This document shows, one piece after another, positions 1 to 9,023 of a DNA stretch of 55,108 nucleotides. The stretch is from assembly GCA_004294135.1 (NCBI GenBank), contig RDZY01000026.1, positions 1 to 55,108 of the forward strand, in the 5' to 3' direction. The notes below the pieces were generated by a model. The model was not told where the DNA came from and did no database searches. It saw nothing but the letters and a program-made list of their open reading frames with translations. The stretch comes from Sphingobacteriia bacterium (GTDB taxonomy: Bacteria; Bacteroidota; Bacteroidia; Chitinophagales; Chitinophagaceae). A program made the translations under genes and the position numbers. Each line of letters starts with the position of its first letter. The first letter of the stretch is position 1.

Positions 1-13
1 TTAAATCTTACCC

Positions 14-46
14 AAAAAAAGCCGCCTCAATTTGCATGGAGGCGGC
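14..46 (-). terminator. Rho-independent terminator after fusA
   Basis: A perfect 8-bp stem (21-28 with 39-46, GCCGCCTC/GAGGCGGC) with a 10-nt loop is followed, in the leftward direction, by a T-run (complement of the A-run 14-20). It lies just past the fusA stop codon. Confidence 0.85.
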
Positions 47-73
47 TTCACTTTTATTTGAATGAACGAGTAA

Positions 74-2224
74 TTAGTCGTCTATCTTCACTTTACCCTT
101 GCTCTTGGCTATCACTTCTTCAGCAATATTATTTGGAGCTGGATTATAGTGTGAGAATTCCATGGTTGATGTGGCACGGCCTGAACTCAATGAACGCAAT
201 TGGGTTACATATCCAAACATTTCACTCAACGGAACTTTTGCCTTTATTACTTGCAGGTTGGCGCGACTATCCATTCCCTCCAACATACCACGTCTGCGGT
301 TTAAATCGCCCGTTACATCTCCCATATACTGATCTGGTGTTAATACTTCCACCTTCATAATGGGCTCAAGCAAGGTAGGTTTTGCTTTTCGTCCCGCTTC
401 TCGGAAACCGCCTTTGGCACAAAGCTCAAAACTCATTGCATCTGAATCCACATCATGATAGCTACCATCATACACACGCACTTTCATATTGTTTACAGGA
501 TACCCAGCCAAAACACCTGTTGTCATAGAGGTCTCAAAACCTTTCTGTATGGCCGGAACAAATTCTTTAGGGATAGATCCACCAAATAAATCATTCACAA
601 ACTGGAAATGCTTTCCTTCATTTTCTTTCATCCACTCTTCATCAGCTGGACCAAAAGAGAATTGAATATCGGCAAATTTACCGCGACCACCCGATTGCTT
701 TTTCAAAATTTCTCTATGCTCAATAGTTTTACCAAACGACTCTTTGTAGGCAACCTGCGGCGCTCCTTGGTTTACTTCTACCTTAAACTCACGACGCATC
801 CTATCTATAATGATTTCTAAGTGCAATTCACCCATACCACGAAGAATGGTTTGACCAGTATCTTCATCTGTATTAACCCGTAAAGTTGGATCTTCCTCTA
901 CCAATTTAGCAATTGCCATACCCATTTTATCTACATCAGCCTGTGTTTTAGGCTCTACCGCAATGGCTATTACAGGCTCTGGAATAAACATATTCTCTAA
1001 AGTAATAGGATGATTTTCATCACACAATGTATCCCCTGTTTTAATTTCTTTAAAACCAACAGCAGCGGCAATATCTCCCGCTTCAATAAAATCAATTGGG
1101 TTCTGCTTGTTGGCAAACATTTTCATAATCCGACTGATACGCTCTTTTTTACCACTTCTTACATTCAACACATAAGAACCTGCATCTAAATGTCCAGAAT
1201 AACACCGGAAGAAAGCCAAACGGCCCACAAATGGATCGGTCATTATTTTAAAAGCCAATGCCGCAAATGGCTCTTTGGCATCTGGCTTACGAGTAATGGT
1301 TTCACCCGAATCTGGATCTGTACCTACAGTATCTTCTAAATCAATTGGTGAAGGAAGGTACCGACAAACCGCATCTAACGCAGTTTGTACCCCTTTGTTT
1401 TTGAATGATGAACCACACATCATAGGAACAATGCTCAAGTCGATTGTTGCTTTACGGATGGCTTCATGCATTTCATCTTCAGTAATACTATTGGGATCAT
1501 CAAAGAATTTTTCTAATAACTTTTCATCATATTCTGCAACAGCTTCAACAAGATTTTGTCTCCATTCGTTGGCTTCTGCAATCATATCTTCTGGTACTGG
1601 AATTTCATCGAAAGTCATTCCTTCGGTCTCCATATGCCAAATAATACCTTTCATTTTAATCAGATCTACTACACCAGTAAAATCGTCTTCCGCACCAATG
1701 GGTAATTGCAATGGAACCGCCTTAGCACCAAGCATTTCTTTTACCTGCGCTACAACCATTAAAAAGTCAGCACCCGCACGATCCATTTTATTAACGAATC
1801 CAATACGTGGAACTTTGTAACGATTGGCCTGACGCCATACAGTTTCAGATTGTGGTTCTACCCCATCAACCGCAGAAAACAAAGCAATCAAACCATCCAA
1901 TACACGCATAGAACGTTCTACCTCTACGGTAAAATCAACGTGTCCAGGAGTATCAATGATATTGAAATAATAAGATTTGGTATTGGCATCTGCAGTCCCT
2001 TTATTAGTAGGGAATTTCCACAAACAGCTTACTGCCGCAGAAGTAATGGTAATACCTCTTTCTTTTTCCTGTTCCATCCAGTCAGTGGTTGCAGCACCAT
2101 CGTGTACTTCCCCTATCTTATGAATCATACCGGTATAACGCAAGATACGTTCGGTGGTGGTGGTTTTACCTGCATCAATGTGGGCGGCAATACCAAAGTT
2201 TCGTTGAAATTTCAAATCAGCCAT
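74..2224 (-). CDS. fusA: Elongation factor G
   Basis: Translational GTPase that drives ribosomal translocation and, with RRF, ribosome recycling; cytoplasmic. The 716-aa product has the EF-G P-loop [14 protein letters not shown] near residue 20, the G3 motif DTPGHVDF and the G4 motif NKMDR, then domains II-V to a lysine-rich C-terminus. The stretch between the switch region (TITSAA) and DTPGH is longer than in E. coli. The reading frame stays open far upstream into rpsG, but the conserved N-terminus [15 protein letters not shown] fixes the start at 2224. A promoter lies just upstream and a terminator separates it from rpsG, so fusA can be transcribed on its own although it sits in the conserved str order rpsL-rpsG-fusA. 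Confidence 0.98.
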   Translation of the reverse strand: MADLKFQRNFGIAAHIDAGKTTTTERILRYTGMIHKIGEVHDGAATTDWMEQEKERGITITSAAVSCLWKFPTNKGTADANTKSYYFNIIDTPGHVDFTVEVERSMRVLDGLIALFSAVDGVEPQSETVWRQANRYKVPRIGFVNKMDRAGADFLMVVAQVKEMLGAKAVPLQLPIGAEDDFTGVVDLIKMKGIIWHMETEGMTFDEIPVPEDMIAEANEWRQNLVEAVAEYDEKLLEKFFDDPNSITEDEMHEAIRKATIDLSIVPMMCGSSFKNKGVQTALDAVCRYLPSPIDLEDTVGTDPDSGETITRKPDAKEPFAALAFKIMTDPFVGRLAFFRCYSGHLDAGSYVLNVRSGKKERISRIMKMFANKQNPIDFIEAGDIAAAVGFKEIKTGDTLCDENHPITLENMFIPEPVIAIAVEPKTQADVDKMGMAIAKLVEEDPTLRVNTDEDTGQTILRGMGELHLEIIIDRMRREFKVEVNQGAPQVAYKESFGKTIEHREILKKQSGGRGKFADIQFSFGPADEEWMKENEGKHFQFVNDLFGGSIPKEFVPAIQKGFETSMTTGVLAGYPVNNMKVRVYDGSYHDVDSDAMSFELCAKGGFREAGRKAKPTLLEPIMKVEVLTPDQYMGDVTGDLNRRRGMLEGMDSRANLQVIKAKVPLSEMFGYVTQLRSLSSGRATSTMEFSHYNPAPNNIAEEVIAKSKGKVKIDD

Positions 2225-2247
2225 AAAAATTCTAATTTTTAGAGCGG

Positions 2248-2277
2248 CAAAGGTAAACATTCTGCCGATAGCACAAA
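2248..2277 (-). promoter_or_regulatory. Bacteroidota-type promoter for fusA
   Basis: On the minus strand, TTTG (2274-2277) is separated by 18 nt from TACCTTTG (2248-2255). This fits the Bacteroidota -33/-7 consensus TTTG and TAnnTTTG. The fusA ATG is 24 nt downstream of the -7 box. Confidence 0.7.
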
Positions 2278-2315
2278 GGGTTGGGAAAGATTTAATTCGA
2301 ATGGGGAAAACTAAA

Positions 2316-2343
2316 TAAAAAAGCCCCGAATAAATTCGAGGCT
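2316..2343 (-). terminator. Terminator between rpsG and fusA
   Basis: A 9-bp stem with one mismatch (2322-2330 with 2335-2343) and a 4-nt loop is followed on the minus strand by a short T-run. It lies 20 bp after the rpsG stop codon, so it should end or attenuate the rpsL-rpsG transcript. Confidence 0.65.
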
Positions 2344-2363
2344 CTTGAAAGATATACTTAATC

Positions 2364-2831
2364 TTAAATTTTAAAGTGAGAGAACGCCTTATTGGCTTCT
2401 GCCATACGGTGAGTATCTTCTTTCTTTTTGAAAGCTGCACCTTCACCTTTTGCTGCTGACATAATTTCATTAGCCAACTTATCTGCCATGGTACGTCCAT
2501 TTCTTTCGCGACTGAAACGGATCAACCATTTCATACTTAAAGAAATTTTACGATCAGCTCGAACTTCAGAAGGGATTTGGAAAGTAGCTCCCCCTATACG
2601 GCGACTTCTTACCTCTACTGCTGGTGTTACATTGGCAACCGCTTTCTTCCAAAGCTCGTAGCCATCTTCACCAGTGGCTTTGCTTACTTTGTCTACCGCA
2701 TCATAAAAAATATTGATTGCTGTACTTTTTTTACCATCCCACATGATATTATTGATAAAACGAGTAACCAGTTTATCATTGAAACGTCCGTCTGGTGCTA
2801 GGGGTAACTTTTTGGCTTGTGCTTTACGCAT
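2364..2831 (-). CDS. rpsG: 30S ribosomal protein S7
   Basis: Primary 16S rRNA-binding protein that nucleates assembly of the 30S head and lies near the E site. The 155-aa length is normal for bacterial S7. The N-terminus [15 protein letters not shown], the central [18 protein letters not shown] and the helix following [10 protein letters not shown] are diagnostic. It lies 70 bp downstream of rpsL on the same strand and shares its promoter by position. A terminator-like hairpin follows it and precedes fusA. Confidence 0.98.
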   Translation of the reverse strand: MRKAQAKKLPLAPDGRFNDKLVTRFINNIMWDGKKSTAINIFYDAVDKVSKATGEDGYELWKKAVANVTPAVEVRSRRIGGATFQIPSEVRADRKISLSMKWLIRFSRERNGRTMADKLANEIMSAAKGEGAAFKKKEDTHRMAEANKAFSHFKI

Positions 2832-2901
2832 TGTTTAATTTTTATAAAAGCTGATATTCTTCAAGTATTAAAACTTTACTCAGCCTCTGTTAAGAATAAA
2901 A

Positions 2902-3282
2902 TTATTTCTTGGCTTTTACTTTCTTAGTCCCGTATTTAGAACGACTCTGCTTACGATCTTTCACACCAGCAGTATCAAGACTACCTCGTACAATATGATA
3001 ACGTACACCTGGCAAATCTTTTACACGACCACCACGAATCAGTACGATTGAGTGCTCTTGTAGGTTATGCCCCTCTCCTGGGATATAGGCAATTACCTCA
3101 ATTTTGTTTGTCAAACGCACTTTCGCTACTTTACGCAGGGCTGAGTTTGGTTTTTTAGGTGTAGTTGTATATACACGTGTACATACACCACGACGCTGAG
3201 GACATGCATCCAAAGCTCTTGACTTACTTTTAGCTCTGATTATTTCGCGGCCTTTTCTAACTAGTTGCTGTATTGTAGGCAT
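2902..3282 (-). CDS. rpsL: 30S ribosomal protein S12
   Basis: Decoding-centre protein of the 30S subunit. The 126-aa protein begins [11 protein letters not shown]; the frame is open 17 codons further but that extension overlaps the promoter. The signature [13 protein letters not shown] and the loop [13 protein letters not shown] are intact. Lysines 43 and 88 (family positions at which changes give streptomycin resistance) are both wild type, so target-based streptomycin resistance is not expected from this gene. It is the first gene of the leftward str cluster. Confidence 0.98.
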   Translation of the reverse strand: MPTIQQLVRKGREIIRAKSKSRALDACPQRRGVCTRVYTTTPKKPNSALRKVAKVRLTNKIEVIAYIPGEGHNLQEHSIVLIRGGRVKDLPGVRYHIVRGSLDTAGVKDRKQSRSKYGTKKVKAKK

Positions 3283-3308
3283 TATAAACCATTTAAAATT
3301 TCGGACGG

Positions 3309-3339
3309 CAAAGGTAGTGGCTGGGAGTGACAATCCAAA
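3309..3339 (-). promoter_or_regulatory. Bacteroidota-type promoter for rpsL-rpsG
   Basis: On the minus strand, TTTG (3336-3339) is followed after 19 nt by TACCTTTG (3309-3316), an excellent match to TTTG/TAnnTTTG. The -7 box is identical to that of fusA. The rpsL ATG is 27 nt downstream. Confidence 0.75.
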
Positions 3340-3471
3340 ATGTTTTGTAAAAAAAAGTATATATACCTAATCCGCCCATGTTTTTTAACCCTATTTATTG
3401 CCAACACTTGTTTTTCTCAACTAGGTTACTTTATTTTACAATGTAGCCCCGCAAAGCCCCCACCCTCTCCC

Positions 3472-6400
3472 ATGAGAAGCTTTTTTTTTACTTTCCTGCT
3501 ATTCGCAGGAATTGTGAACAGCTACCTGTTTGCACAGTCCAGTTCTGTATCTTATCAACAACAAAATTCAGTGTACCGACAATCCTTCGATGCACTTAGT
3601 GTTTCCGGTACTGTAAGCCTTTCAGGAAAAGGGCCATTCACGCTTTCTGCGTCGCCCCTATCTTTCAACAACCTAGATGGCTGGCAGATTTGGCTATCTG
3701 CTGGCAGTAGCTTCAATGCCAGCTTTATGGCTGGCGCTGGAACCGCAACCACGGGTGCTGCTTACAGCTTGGGGAGTAGTGGTATTCAAGAAAGAGCATT
3801 GGGGAGTCTCGCTACCACCACCAGCTCCTATTCTTTTGGCATTATTTTTACCAATAATACGGGTAATGATTTGAATGGTTTTAGCGGTTCTTTTACAGCC
3901 GAACAGTGGCGCAAAGGTGGCTCAGGCAACAACAATATATGGTCAGGGAAATATGCCACTGGCACAATTACCAATATCAATTATTCTCCACTGATTGTTG
4001 CCACTTCACTTAATTTTTCTTCTACACAAACCAGCACTGGCACTGCAAGTTTAAATGGCAACCTACCCGCCAACCAACAATTGATTCAGTTTAATATCAG
4101 CAATATCATTTGGAAAAAAGGAGAACAACTATTGCTTAGGTGGGACGATACTGATGAACCCAGCAGTGACGATGCGGTTGGGATTGACGATTTTAGTTTT
4201 TCTGCGTCCAGCTCTGCAACACCGCCTGCGCAAATAACAGAGTTGTACTCCTTGGCTAATAACCCTACCAATGCTGATACCATTGAGTATGCGATTCAGT
4301 TTGGTGGGAATATTTCGGGACTCTCCCCAACGAATTTTAAATTACTCAGCAGCGGCATTTCTAATGCAGCCATTACTAAAATAGAAGGCAGTGGCAACGC
4401 TTATACTGCTACCGTTTTTACTGGTATTGGCAATGGCTTATTAAGGTTGGGTATTGTGAACGATCAGCATTTAATACCTGGCTTATCGGGACTCCCTTTT
4501 TATGCAATTGATTCACAACTGATTGACAAAGAGGGTCCCATTATACAATCCGTATCCATTCCCAATCAGATTATGAAACAAGGCGATACCATTCCCGTAA
4601 CCATTCGCATTCGTGCGGAATCTATTGCCTGCAAAATGCTCTCGGGTAGTATTGCTGGTTTGCCGCTACAATCATTTAGTAAACGAAACGACTCTACCTA
4701 TTTTTGCCAACTTATTTTACCCTTAATCGGCACTGATATCAATGCTTCAGCCAATCTACCCGTCTCCTTAATTCTCACCGATACCCTTCAAAATAAAAGT
4801 ACCGTTTTTAACAGTCCCATCCAACAAAATAGAGATGGCATTTATTTTCAAGCTGCTTTATGGACGGGTGGGGTGGACAGTAATTGGCAGCAATCTTTGA
4901 ATTGGAGTAGTAAACAATTGCCTTCCGATAGCAGTAATATTATTATTCCAGCCTCCGCTGTAAATATGCCTTTTATTCAACAAAATGTGAGTCTTAGAAA
5001 GTTAACAATGGATTCATCGGCAAAATTAACCGTGACTGGAACGCTTTATATTTCAGAAAATATAATAGCTGATACCGGCGCTATTCATGCACTACAAGGA
5101 ACTGTTTCATTCATAGGAAATCAACCGCAAGTATTGGATGGCAGGGTTTTTAAAAACCAACAAATCAAGTCATTGATTATTAATAACGCGAACACTGTTA
5201 CACTGGAATCGCCTTTATTCATTACCCAATCCTTGGGCATTTTAAAAACAGTATTGCAAACAAATAACCAGTTGTACATGCTGCACAATGCCGTGATTCA
5301 ACAATTACCCAATGGCAGTAATATTTCTGGAAAAGTTTATGTTGAACATAAATTAAATCAACAAAAAATAGGCAATTATTTGGTGGCACATCCTTTTAAA
5401 GATGCGGTATCATTGGGCAATTGGATTACTAAACCAATTACGGACAGCCTTTCAAATTTCCCCGAAACAGATAGTTCAAATATTGAACAGAACTGGCTAA
5501 GCATGAATTGGAATAATATTTTATTAAATAAAACTTGGAAAAAATACCAAGCCATTCGATGGAATATTACCGACAATTACAACAGCAATAATTATTTGAC
5601 AGATAGCAGCAATTTCTTAAGTGGATCAGTCAATATTGGTCTACAAGAAATTAAACTTTCGCAAACCAGCAAAGGTTTCAACGCCATTTCAAATCCATTT
5701 CTGAGTCCCGTTAATATTCGCGGTTTTTCTAAAGGTATTGGTGTGGGCAATTATTTTTGGGTTTGGAATCCGCAACAGGGATTGAATGGCGGCTATACAT
5801 CGCTTTCTGCTGATGCTGATTATATCCTCAATCCTTTTAATGCTTTTATTGCATTTTCGAGGTATCCAAATCAGAATGAATTGTTTATTCCAGAAGAAAG
5901 TAAAACCAATCAATGGAATAATAATGGTATTCCATCTTATGAAAATACCAATCACTTTCATTTGGAGATTGGGGTATATGGGAGTGGTAAATTTTGGGAT
6001 CAATGGGTGCTTGCCGATATTGCTGGCAGCAGAAATGCAAGCGATTCACTGGATGCCCCAAAATTGATGAACCCCAGTCTTAATCTTTACAGCCTAAGTA
6101 CTGATCAGCAAAAACTTTCCATTGACGCAAGGCCTTTATCTTCCAGTTCAGTTATTCCATTAAGATTAGAAAAATCTGGCAATGGATCTTTTAGCTTCAA
6201 AGTACAGAAGGCTTTTTTTGCCAGCAATAATGAATTGGTTTTACACGACCGTTTCACCAATCAATACCTGCCTTTAAAAGTAGATAGTGTGATGAGTTTT
6301 AATGTGAGCGCTGATAGTTTAAGCTCCGCTCCTAGTCGCTTCGAAATAAGTGCCAATATTCCCAAAGGCAATCTGGCAAACCTTTTCAGTACGCTGGTAG

Positions 6401-6639
6401 TAAAAATATTCCCCAACCCCAGTCGCGATTTGCTTACCGTTGGCTTTAAAGCTTCTGGTGCTGGCAATACATTAATTCAGGTATATAGTTTATCAGGGAA
6501 TCTTCTAAAAAACCTAGCTATTGGTGTTCAACAATCGGGTTCGGTTCGCATTCCAATTGCAGATCTTCCAAATGGTATTTATACGGTTACGGTTGTGAGT
6601 AACCAGTTACAACAATCAATTCAATTTATTAAACAATAA
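3472..6639 (+). CDS. Large secreted protein with T9SS C-terminal sorting domain
   Basis: Predicted exported protein of 1,055 aa, function unknown. The chosen ATG gives a clear signal peptide (MRSFFFTFLLFAGIVNSYLF, then AQ). The frame is open from 3340, but that region overlaps the rpsL promoter. The body is rich in Ser/Asn/Thr and predicted beta structure, without an enzymatic motif I recognise. The last 80 residues form a type A Por-secretion sorting domain: KIFPNPSRDLLTVGF, then IQVYSLSGNLLK, then LPNGIYTVTVVS and a basic end. Such proteins cross the inner membrane by Sec and are exported and usually anchored at the surface by the type IX system. It is monocistronic and ends at a bidirectional terminator. 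Confidence 0.85.
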   Translation: MRSFFFTFLLFAGIVNSYLFAQSSSVSYQQQNSVYRQSFDALSVSGTVSLSGKGPFTLSASPLSFNNLDGWQIWLSAGSSFNASFMAGAGTATTGAAYSLGSSGIQERALGSLATTTSSYSFGIIFTNNTGNDLNGFSGSFTAEQWRKGGSGNNNIWSGKYATGTITNINYSPLIVATSLNFSSTQTSTGTASLNGNLPANQQLIQFNISNIIWKKGEQLLLRWDDTDEPSSDDAVGIDDFSFSASSSATPPAQITELYSLANNPTNADTIEYAIQFGGNISGLSPTNFKLLSSGISNAAITKIEGSGNAYTATVFTGIGNGLLRLGIVNDQHLIPGLSGLPFYAIDSQLIDKEGPIIQSVSIPNQIMKQGDTIPVTIRIRAESIACKMLSGSIAGLPLQSFSKRNDSTYFCQLILPLIGTDINASANLPVSLILTDTLQNKSTVFNSPIQQNRDGIYFQAALWTGGVDSNWQQSLNWSSKQLPSDSSNIIIPASAVNMPFIQQNVSLRKLTMDSSAKLTVTGTLYISENIIADTGAIHALQGTVSFIGNQPQVLDGRVFKNQQIKSLIINNANTVTLESPLFITQSLGILKTVLQTNNQLYMLHNAVIQQLPNGSNISGKVYVEHKLNQQKIGNYLVAHPFKDAVSLGNWITKPITDSLSNFPETDSSNIEQNWLSMNWNNILLNKTWKKYQAIRWNITDNYNSNNYLTDSSNFLSGSVNIGLQEIKLSQTSKGFNAISNPFLSPVNIRGFSKGIGVGNYFWVWNPQQGLNGGYTSLSADADYILNPFNAFIAFSRYPNQNELFIPEESKTNQWNNNGIPSYENTNHFHLEIGVYGSGKFWDQWVLADIAGSRNASDSLDAPKLMNPSLNLYSLSTDQQKLSIDARPLSSSSVIPLRLEKSGNGSFSFKVQKAFFASNNELVLHDRFTNQYLPLKVDSVMSFNVSADSLSSAPSRFEISANIPKGNLANLFSTLVVKIFPNPSRDLLTVGFKASGAGNTLIQVYSLSGNLLKNLAIGVQQSGSVRIPIADLPNGIYTVTVVSNQLQQSIQFIKQ

Positions 6640-6640
6640 A

Positions 6641-6677
6641 AAAACACCCCGCTACTTTATCAGCAGCGGGGTGTTTT
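6641..6677. terminator. Bidirectional terminator between converging genes
   Basis: A 13-bp perfect stem (6641-6653 with 6665-6677, core ACACCCCGCT/AGCGGGGTGT) is flanked by an A-run on the left and a T-run on the right. It therefore serves both the T9SS cargo gene (+) and ilvE (-). Confidence 0.88.
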
Positions 6678-6685
6678 TTTTAAGA

Positions 6686-7753
6686 TTAATCTACTTTAAA
6701 CATCCAACCATATTTATCGGCTACTTTACCTTGTCTGATATCATTTAGCCTTTGTTTTAATTCAGGCGCAATGGTCCAGCTTGCCGTATCAAAATACATG
6801 ATCTCATCTTGGTATTTTAATTCTTTAATTAAAGAAATGGTTGCTGCAGTTCCGGCTCCAAATACTTCACGCAGTGTTCCTGCTTTGTGGGCAGCCACCA
6901 GTTCATCAATAGATATTTTTTTCTCCACCACTTCTAATCCCATTTCTGCCAATAGTACCAGCGCACTCATTCTGGTAATACCTGATAGAATAGTTCCTTC
7001 TTCTAGTGATGGGGTAATTGCTTGATTGCCAATAATAAAAAACACATTCATCATTCCCACTTCTTGTAAGTACTTATGTTCGAAGGCATCAGTCCACAAA
7101 ACCTGATCGTAACCTATTTCTTTTGCGAGGCTGGTGGGATACATACTAGCCCCATAATTACCCGCATTTTTAGAGAACCCTACTCCACCACTAACTGCGC
7201 GCGTATATTTCTCTTCTACATAAATACGCATTGGCGTACTAAAATAAGGGCCAGTGGGACTTAATAAAATAATAAATTTATAAGAATCCGATGGTTTTAC
7301 GCCTAATACAGCATCTGTTGCAAACATAAACGGTCGGATATACATAGAGTGATCTGGCAAGGAAGGAATCCAATCCTGATCCATATGAATCAATTTACGC
7401 ATGCCCTCAATAAAAATTTCCTCTGGCACTGTTGGCATTTGCATTCTGGTAGCAGAAAGATTAAAACGCTTAAAGTTTTCATCGGGACGAAAAATTGCCA
7501 CTTCGCCATTGTCTAATTTATAGGCTTTAATGCCTTCGAAAATGGACTGTCCATAATGCAATGCAGCCAATGAAGGCTCTAGCATTAGAGGAGCATAAGG
7601 TTTTATTTCTACGTTTTTCCAAACACCATTGCTGTAATCGGCCACCAGCATATGATCGGTAAAATACTTACCAAATGGAATATTTTCTAAATTAAGATCT
7701 GCTAATTTTGACTTTACAATTGGGGTAATATTTATGTCGAGGACTGCATGCAT
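6686..7753 (-). CDS. ilvE: Branched-chain amino acid aminotransferase
   Basis: PLP-dependent class IV aminotransferase that interconverts Leu/Ile/Val and their 2-oxo acids with glutamate as partner; cytoplasmic. The 355-aa length and eukaryote-like (type II) BCAT layout fit: YGQSIFEGIKAYK near residue 67, the substrate-side FRPDENFKRFN, and VSGGVGFSKNAGNYGAS with K195 as the probable Schiff-base lysine, then the PLP-phosphate region VFGAGTAAT. The start at MHAVLDINITP is preferred to an in-frame ATG 15 codons upstream, which lies in an A/T-rich leader. It is monocistronic and converges on the T9SS cargo gene. Confidence 0.95.
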   Translation of the reverse strand: MHAVLDINITPIVKSKLADLNLENIPFGKYFTDHMLVADYSNGVWKNVEIKPYAPLMLEPSLAALHYGQSIFEGIKAYKLDNGEVAIFRPDENFKRFNLSATRMQMPTVPEEIFIEGMRKLIHMDQDWIPSLPDHSMYIRPFMFATDAVLGVKPSDSYKFIILLSPTGPYFSTPMRIYVEEKYTRAVSGGVGFSKNAGNYGASMYPTSLAKEIGYDQVLWTDAFEHKYLQEVGMMNVFFIIGNQAITPSLEEGTILSGITRMSALVLLAEMGLEVVEKKISIDELVAAHKAGTLREVFGAGTAATISLIKELKYQDEIMYFDTASWTIAPELKQRLNDIRQGKVADKYGWMFKVD

Positions 7754-7825
7754 AGGTTTATATTTGGTGCAAAGAAACAAAAAAATAAAAACTAACAATC
7801 GTTAATGTTTAAAAAGGACTGATTT

Positions 7826-8425
7826 ATGCAAGAAATATTTCCAGATTTCATCTTGGCAGACCTTTACCCCAATAGCATCGTTTTGGTAGAAGCTGGTGAA
7901 AAAAAGCCCGACAAAGCTATTTTGACGGAGCAAAAAACCAATGTAGTTGAACCCGAAACGACAAAATCCGTCGAAAAAAATATTATTTCAGCAGCAATCA
8001 CTGGTGTGGTAGCAAAAGAGCGACCCTCCAAATGGTATTTAGGCGATAATGGGAAAAGGATTGTGATTTTAGTAAAGGAGGCCGAAGCCGTTTTTTTGAA
8101 TGAAGAAAACCTCGACTTTCTTACCAAAATATTAGGCGCCTGCAAATTAAATATGGGAGATATTGCAGTCGTGAATATGGTACAATACACACCCCTATTA
8201 ACAGAAATAAAAGCTGAGTTAAATCCATTGGTATGTTTACTCTTTGATGTTGCTGCAACTACCATACAACTTCCTTTTACAATACCCAATTATCAAGTAC
8301 AAGCATATGATGGCTGCCAATTCTTAATAGCTCCACCACTTAGTATTTTTAAAGGTAGTGAAGAGGCGGCCAAGCTTGAAAAGACAAAATTATGGGTGAG
8401 TCTTAAAAAAATATTTAACCTCTAA
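7826..8425 (+). CDS. Conserved protein, possibly DNA polymerase III psi (HolD)-like
   Basis: A 199-aa soluble protein upstream of rdgB with a 10-bp gap. Residues 1-25 and about 70-199 look conserved, joined by a low-complexity Lys/Thr/Glu linker. The C-terminal part shows a pattern resembling HolD: a hydrophobic strand (KRIVILVKEA), a helix pair (LDFLTKILGACKLNMGDI), a proline-serine turn (IAPPLSIF) and a terminal KTKLWVSLKKIF helix, where E. coli psi has a similar PALTDL...ALWQQI ending. This is similarity by eye only. If correct, the N-terminal peptide would be the likely contact to chi or SSB. It could equally be an unrelated phylum-specific protein. Confidence 0.8.
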   Translation: MQEIFPDFILADLYPNSIVLVEAGEKKPDKAILTEQKTNVVEPETTKSVEKNIISAAITGVVAKERPSKWYLGDNGKRIVILVKEAEAVFLNEENLDFLTKILGACKLNMGDIAVVNMVQYTPLLTEIKAELNPLVCLLFDVAATTIQLPFTIPNYQVQAYDGCQFLIAPPLSIFKGSEEAAKLEKTKLWVSLKKIFNL

Positions 8426-8435
8426 AAAACACCAT

Positions 8436-9023
8436 TTGCCAACCATTTTAATATTTGCCACCAATAATTCTAATAAAGTAAAAGAAATCAAATCGTTAGT
8501 GGCAGAAGATTTGATTGTGTTATCGCTTGCAGACGCAGGAATAAATATTGATATACCAGAACCATTTGATACGCTGGAAGCCAATGCCACAGAGAAATCT
8601 ACTGTAATTCATCAATTAACAAAACAGAATTGTTTTTCAGAAGATACGGGTTTGGAAGTAAGCGCATTGAATGGAGCACCTGGTGTGAAGAGTGCACGCT
8701 ATGCTGGAGAAAATAGGGACTTTCAATCGAATATAGATTTGCTGCTATTGAATCTACAAAATGAACACGATCGTACTGCACAATTTAGGACGGTGATCTC
8801 ACTTATTTGGGAGCAGCAAGAATACCTATTCGAAGGAATTTGTACAGGCAAAATTAGCCAAGAACAGAAAGGAAAAGAAGGCTTTGGCTATGATCCTATT
8901 TTTATTCCCGACGGTGCAACAATAAGTTTTGCAGAAATGACAATGGAAGAAAAAAATCAATATAGTCACCGCAAAAAAGCAATGCATAAATTGATTGATT
9001 TTTTAAAGCTAAAGCTACCCTAG
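8436..9023 (+). CDS. rdgB: XTP/dITP diphosphatase (RdgB/HAM1)
   Basis: House-cleaning nucleotide pyrophosphatase that hydrolyses ITP, dITP and XTP to monophosphates, keeping deaminated purines out of DNA and RNA. The 195-aa length matches the family. Conserved elements: FATNNSNKVKEI at the N-terminus (substrate binding), SEDTGLEVSALNGAPGVKSA with the catalytic metal-binding Asp, then KGKEGFGYDPIF and YSHRKKAM. No ATG is available at the right place; the frame starts at TTG (8436), which matches the conserved N-terminus. Its TAG stop overlaps the stop of the converging regulator gene. Confidence 0.95.
   Translation: MPTILIFATNNSNKVKEIKSLVAEDLIVLSLADAGINIDIPEPFDTLEANATEKSTVIHQLTKQNCFSEDTGLEVSALNGAPGVKSARYAGENRDFQSNIDLLLLNLQNEHDRTAQFRTVISLIWEQQEYLFEGICTGKISQEQKGKEGFGYDPIFIPDGATISFAEMTMEEKNQYSHRKKAMHKLIDFLKLKLP

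Noticed and set aside
1275..1820. Long plus-strand open frame opposite fusA
   Set aside because: Antisense shadow of a strongly conserved gene, with no start context or recognisable protein features.
2225..2500. Upstream extension of the fusA reading frame (about 92 codons)
   Set aside because: It runs through the terminator, promoter and part of rpsG and has no EF-G similarity; the conserved N-terminus begins at 2224.
3340..3471. Earlier start of the T9SS cargo gene
   Set aside because: The extra 44 residues overlap the rpsL promoter and would bury the clear signal peptide that starts at 3472, although the upstream peptide is also hydrophobic.
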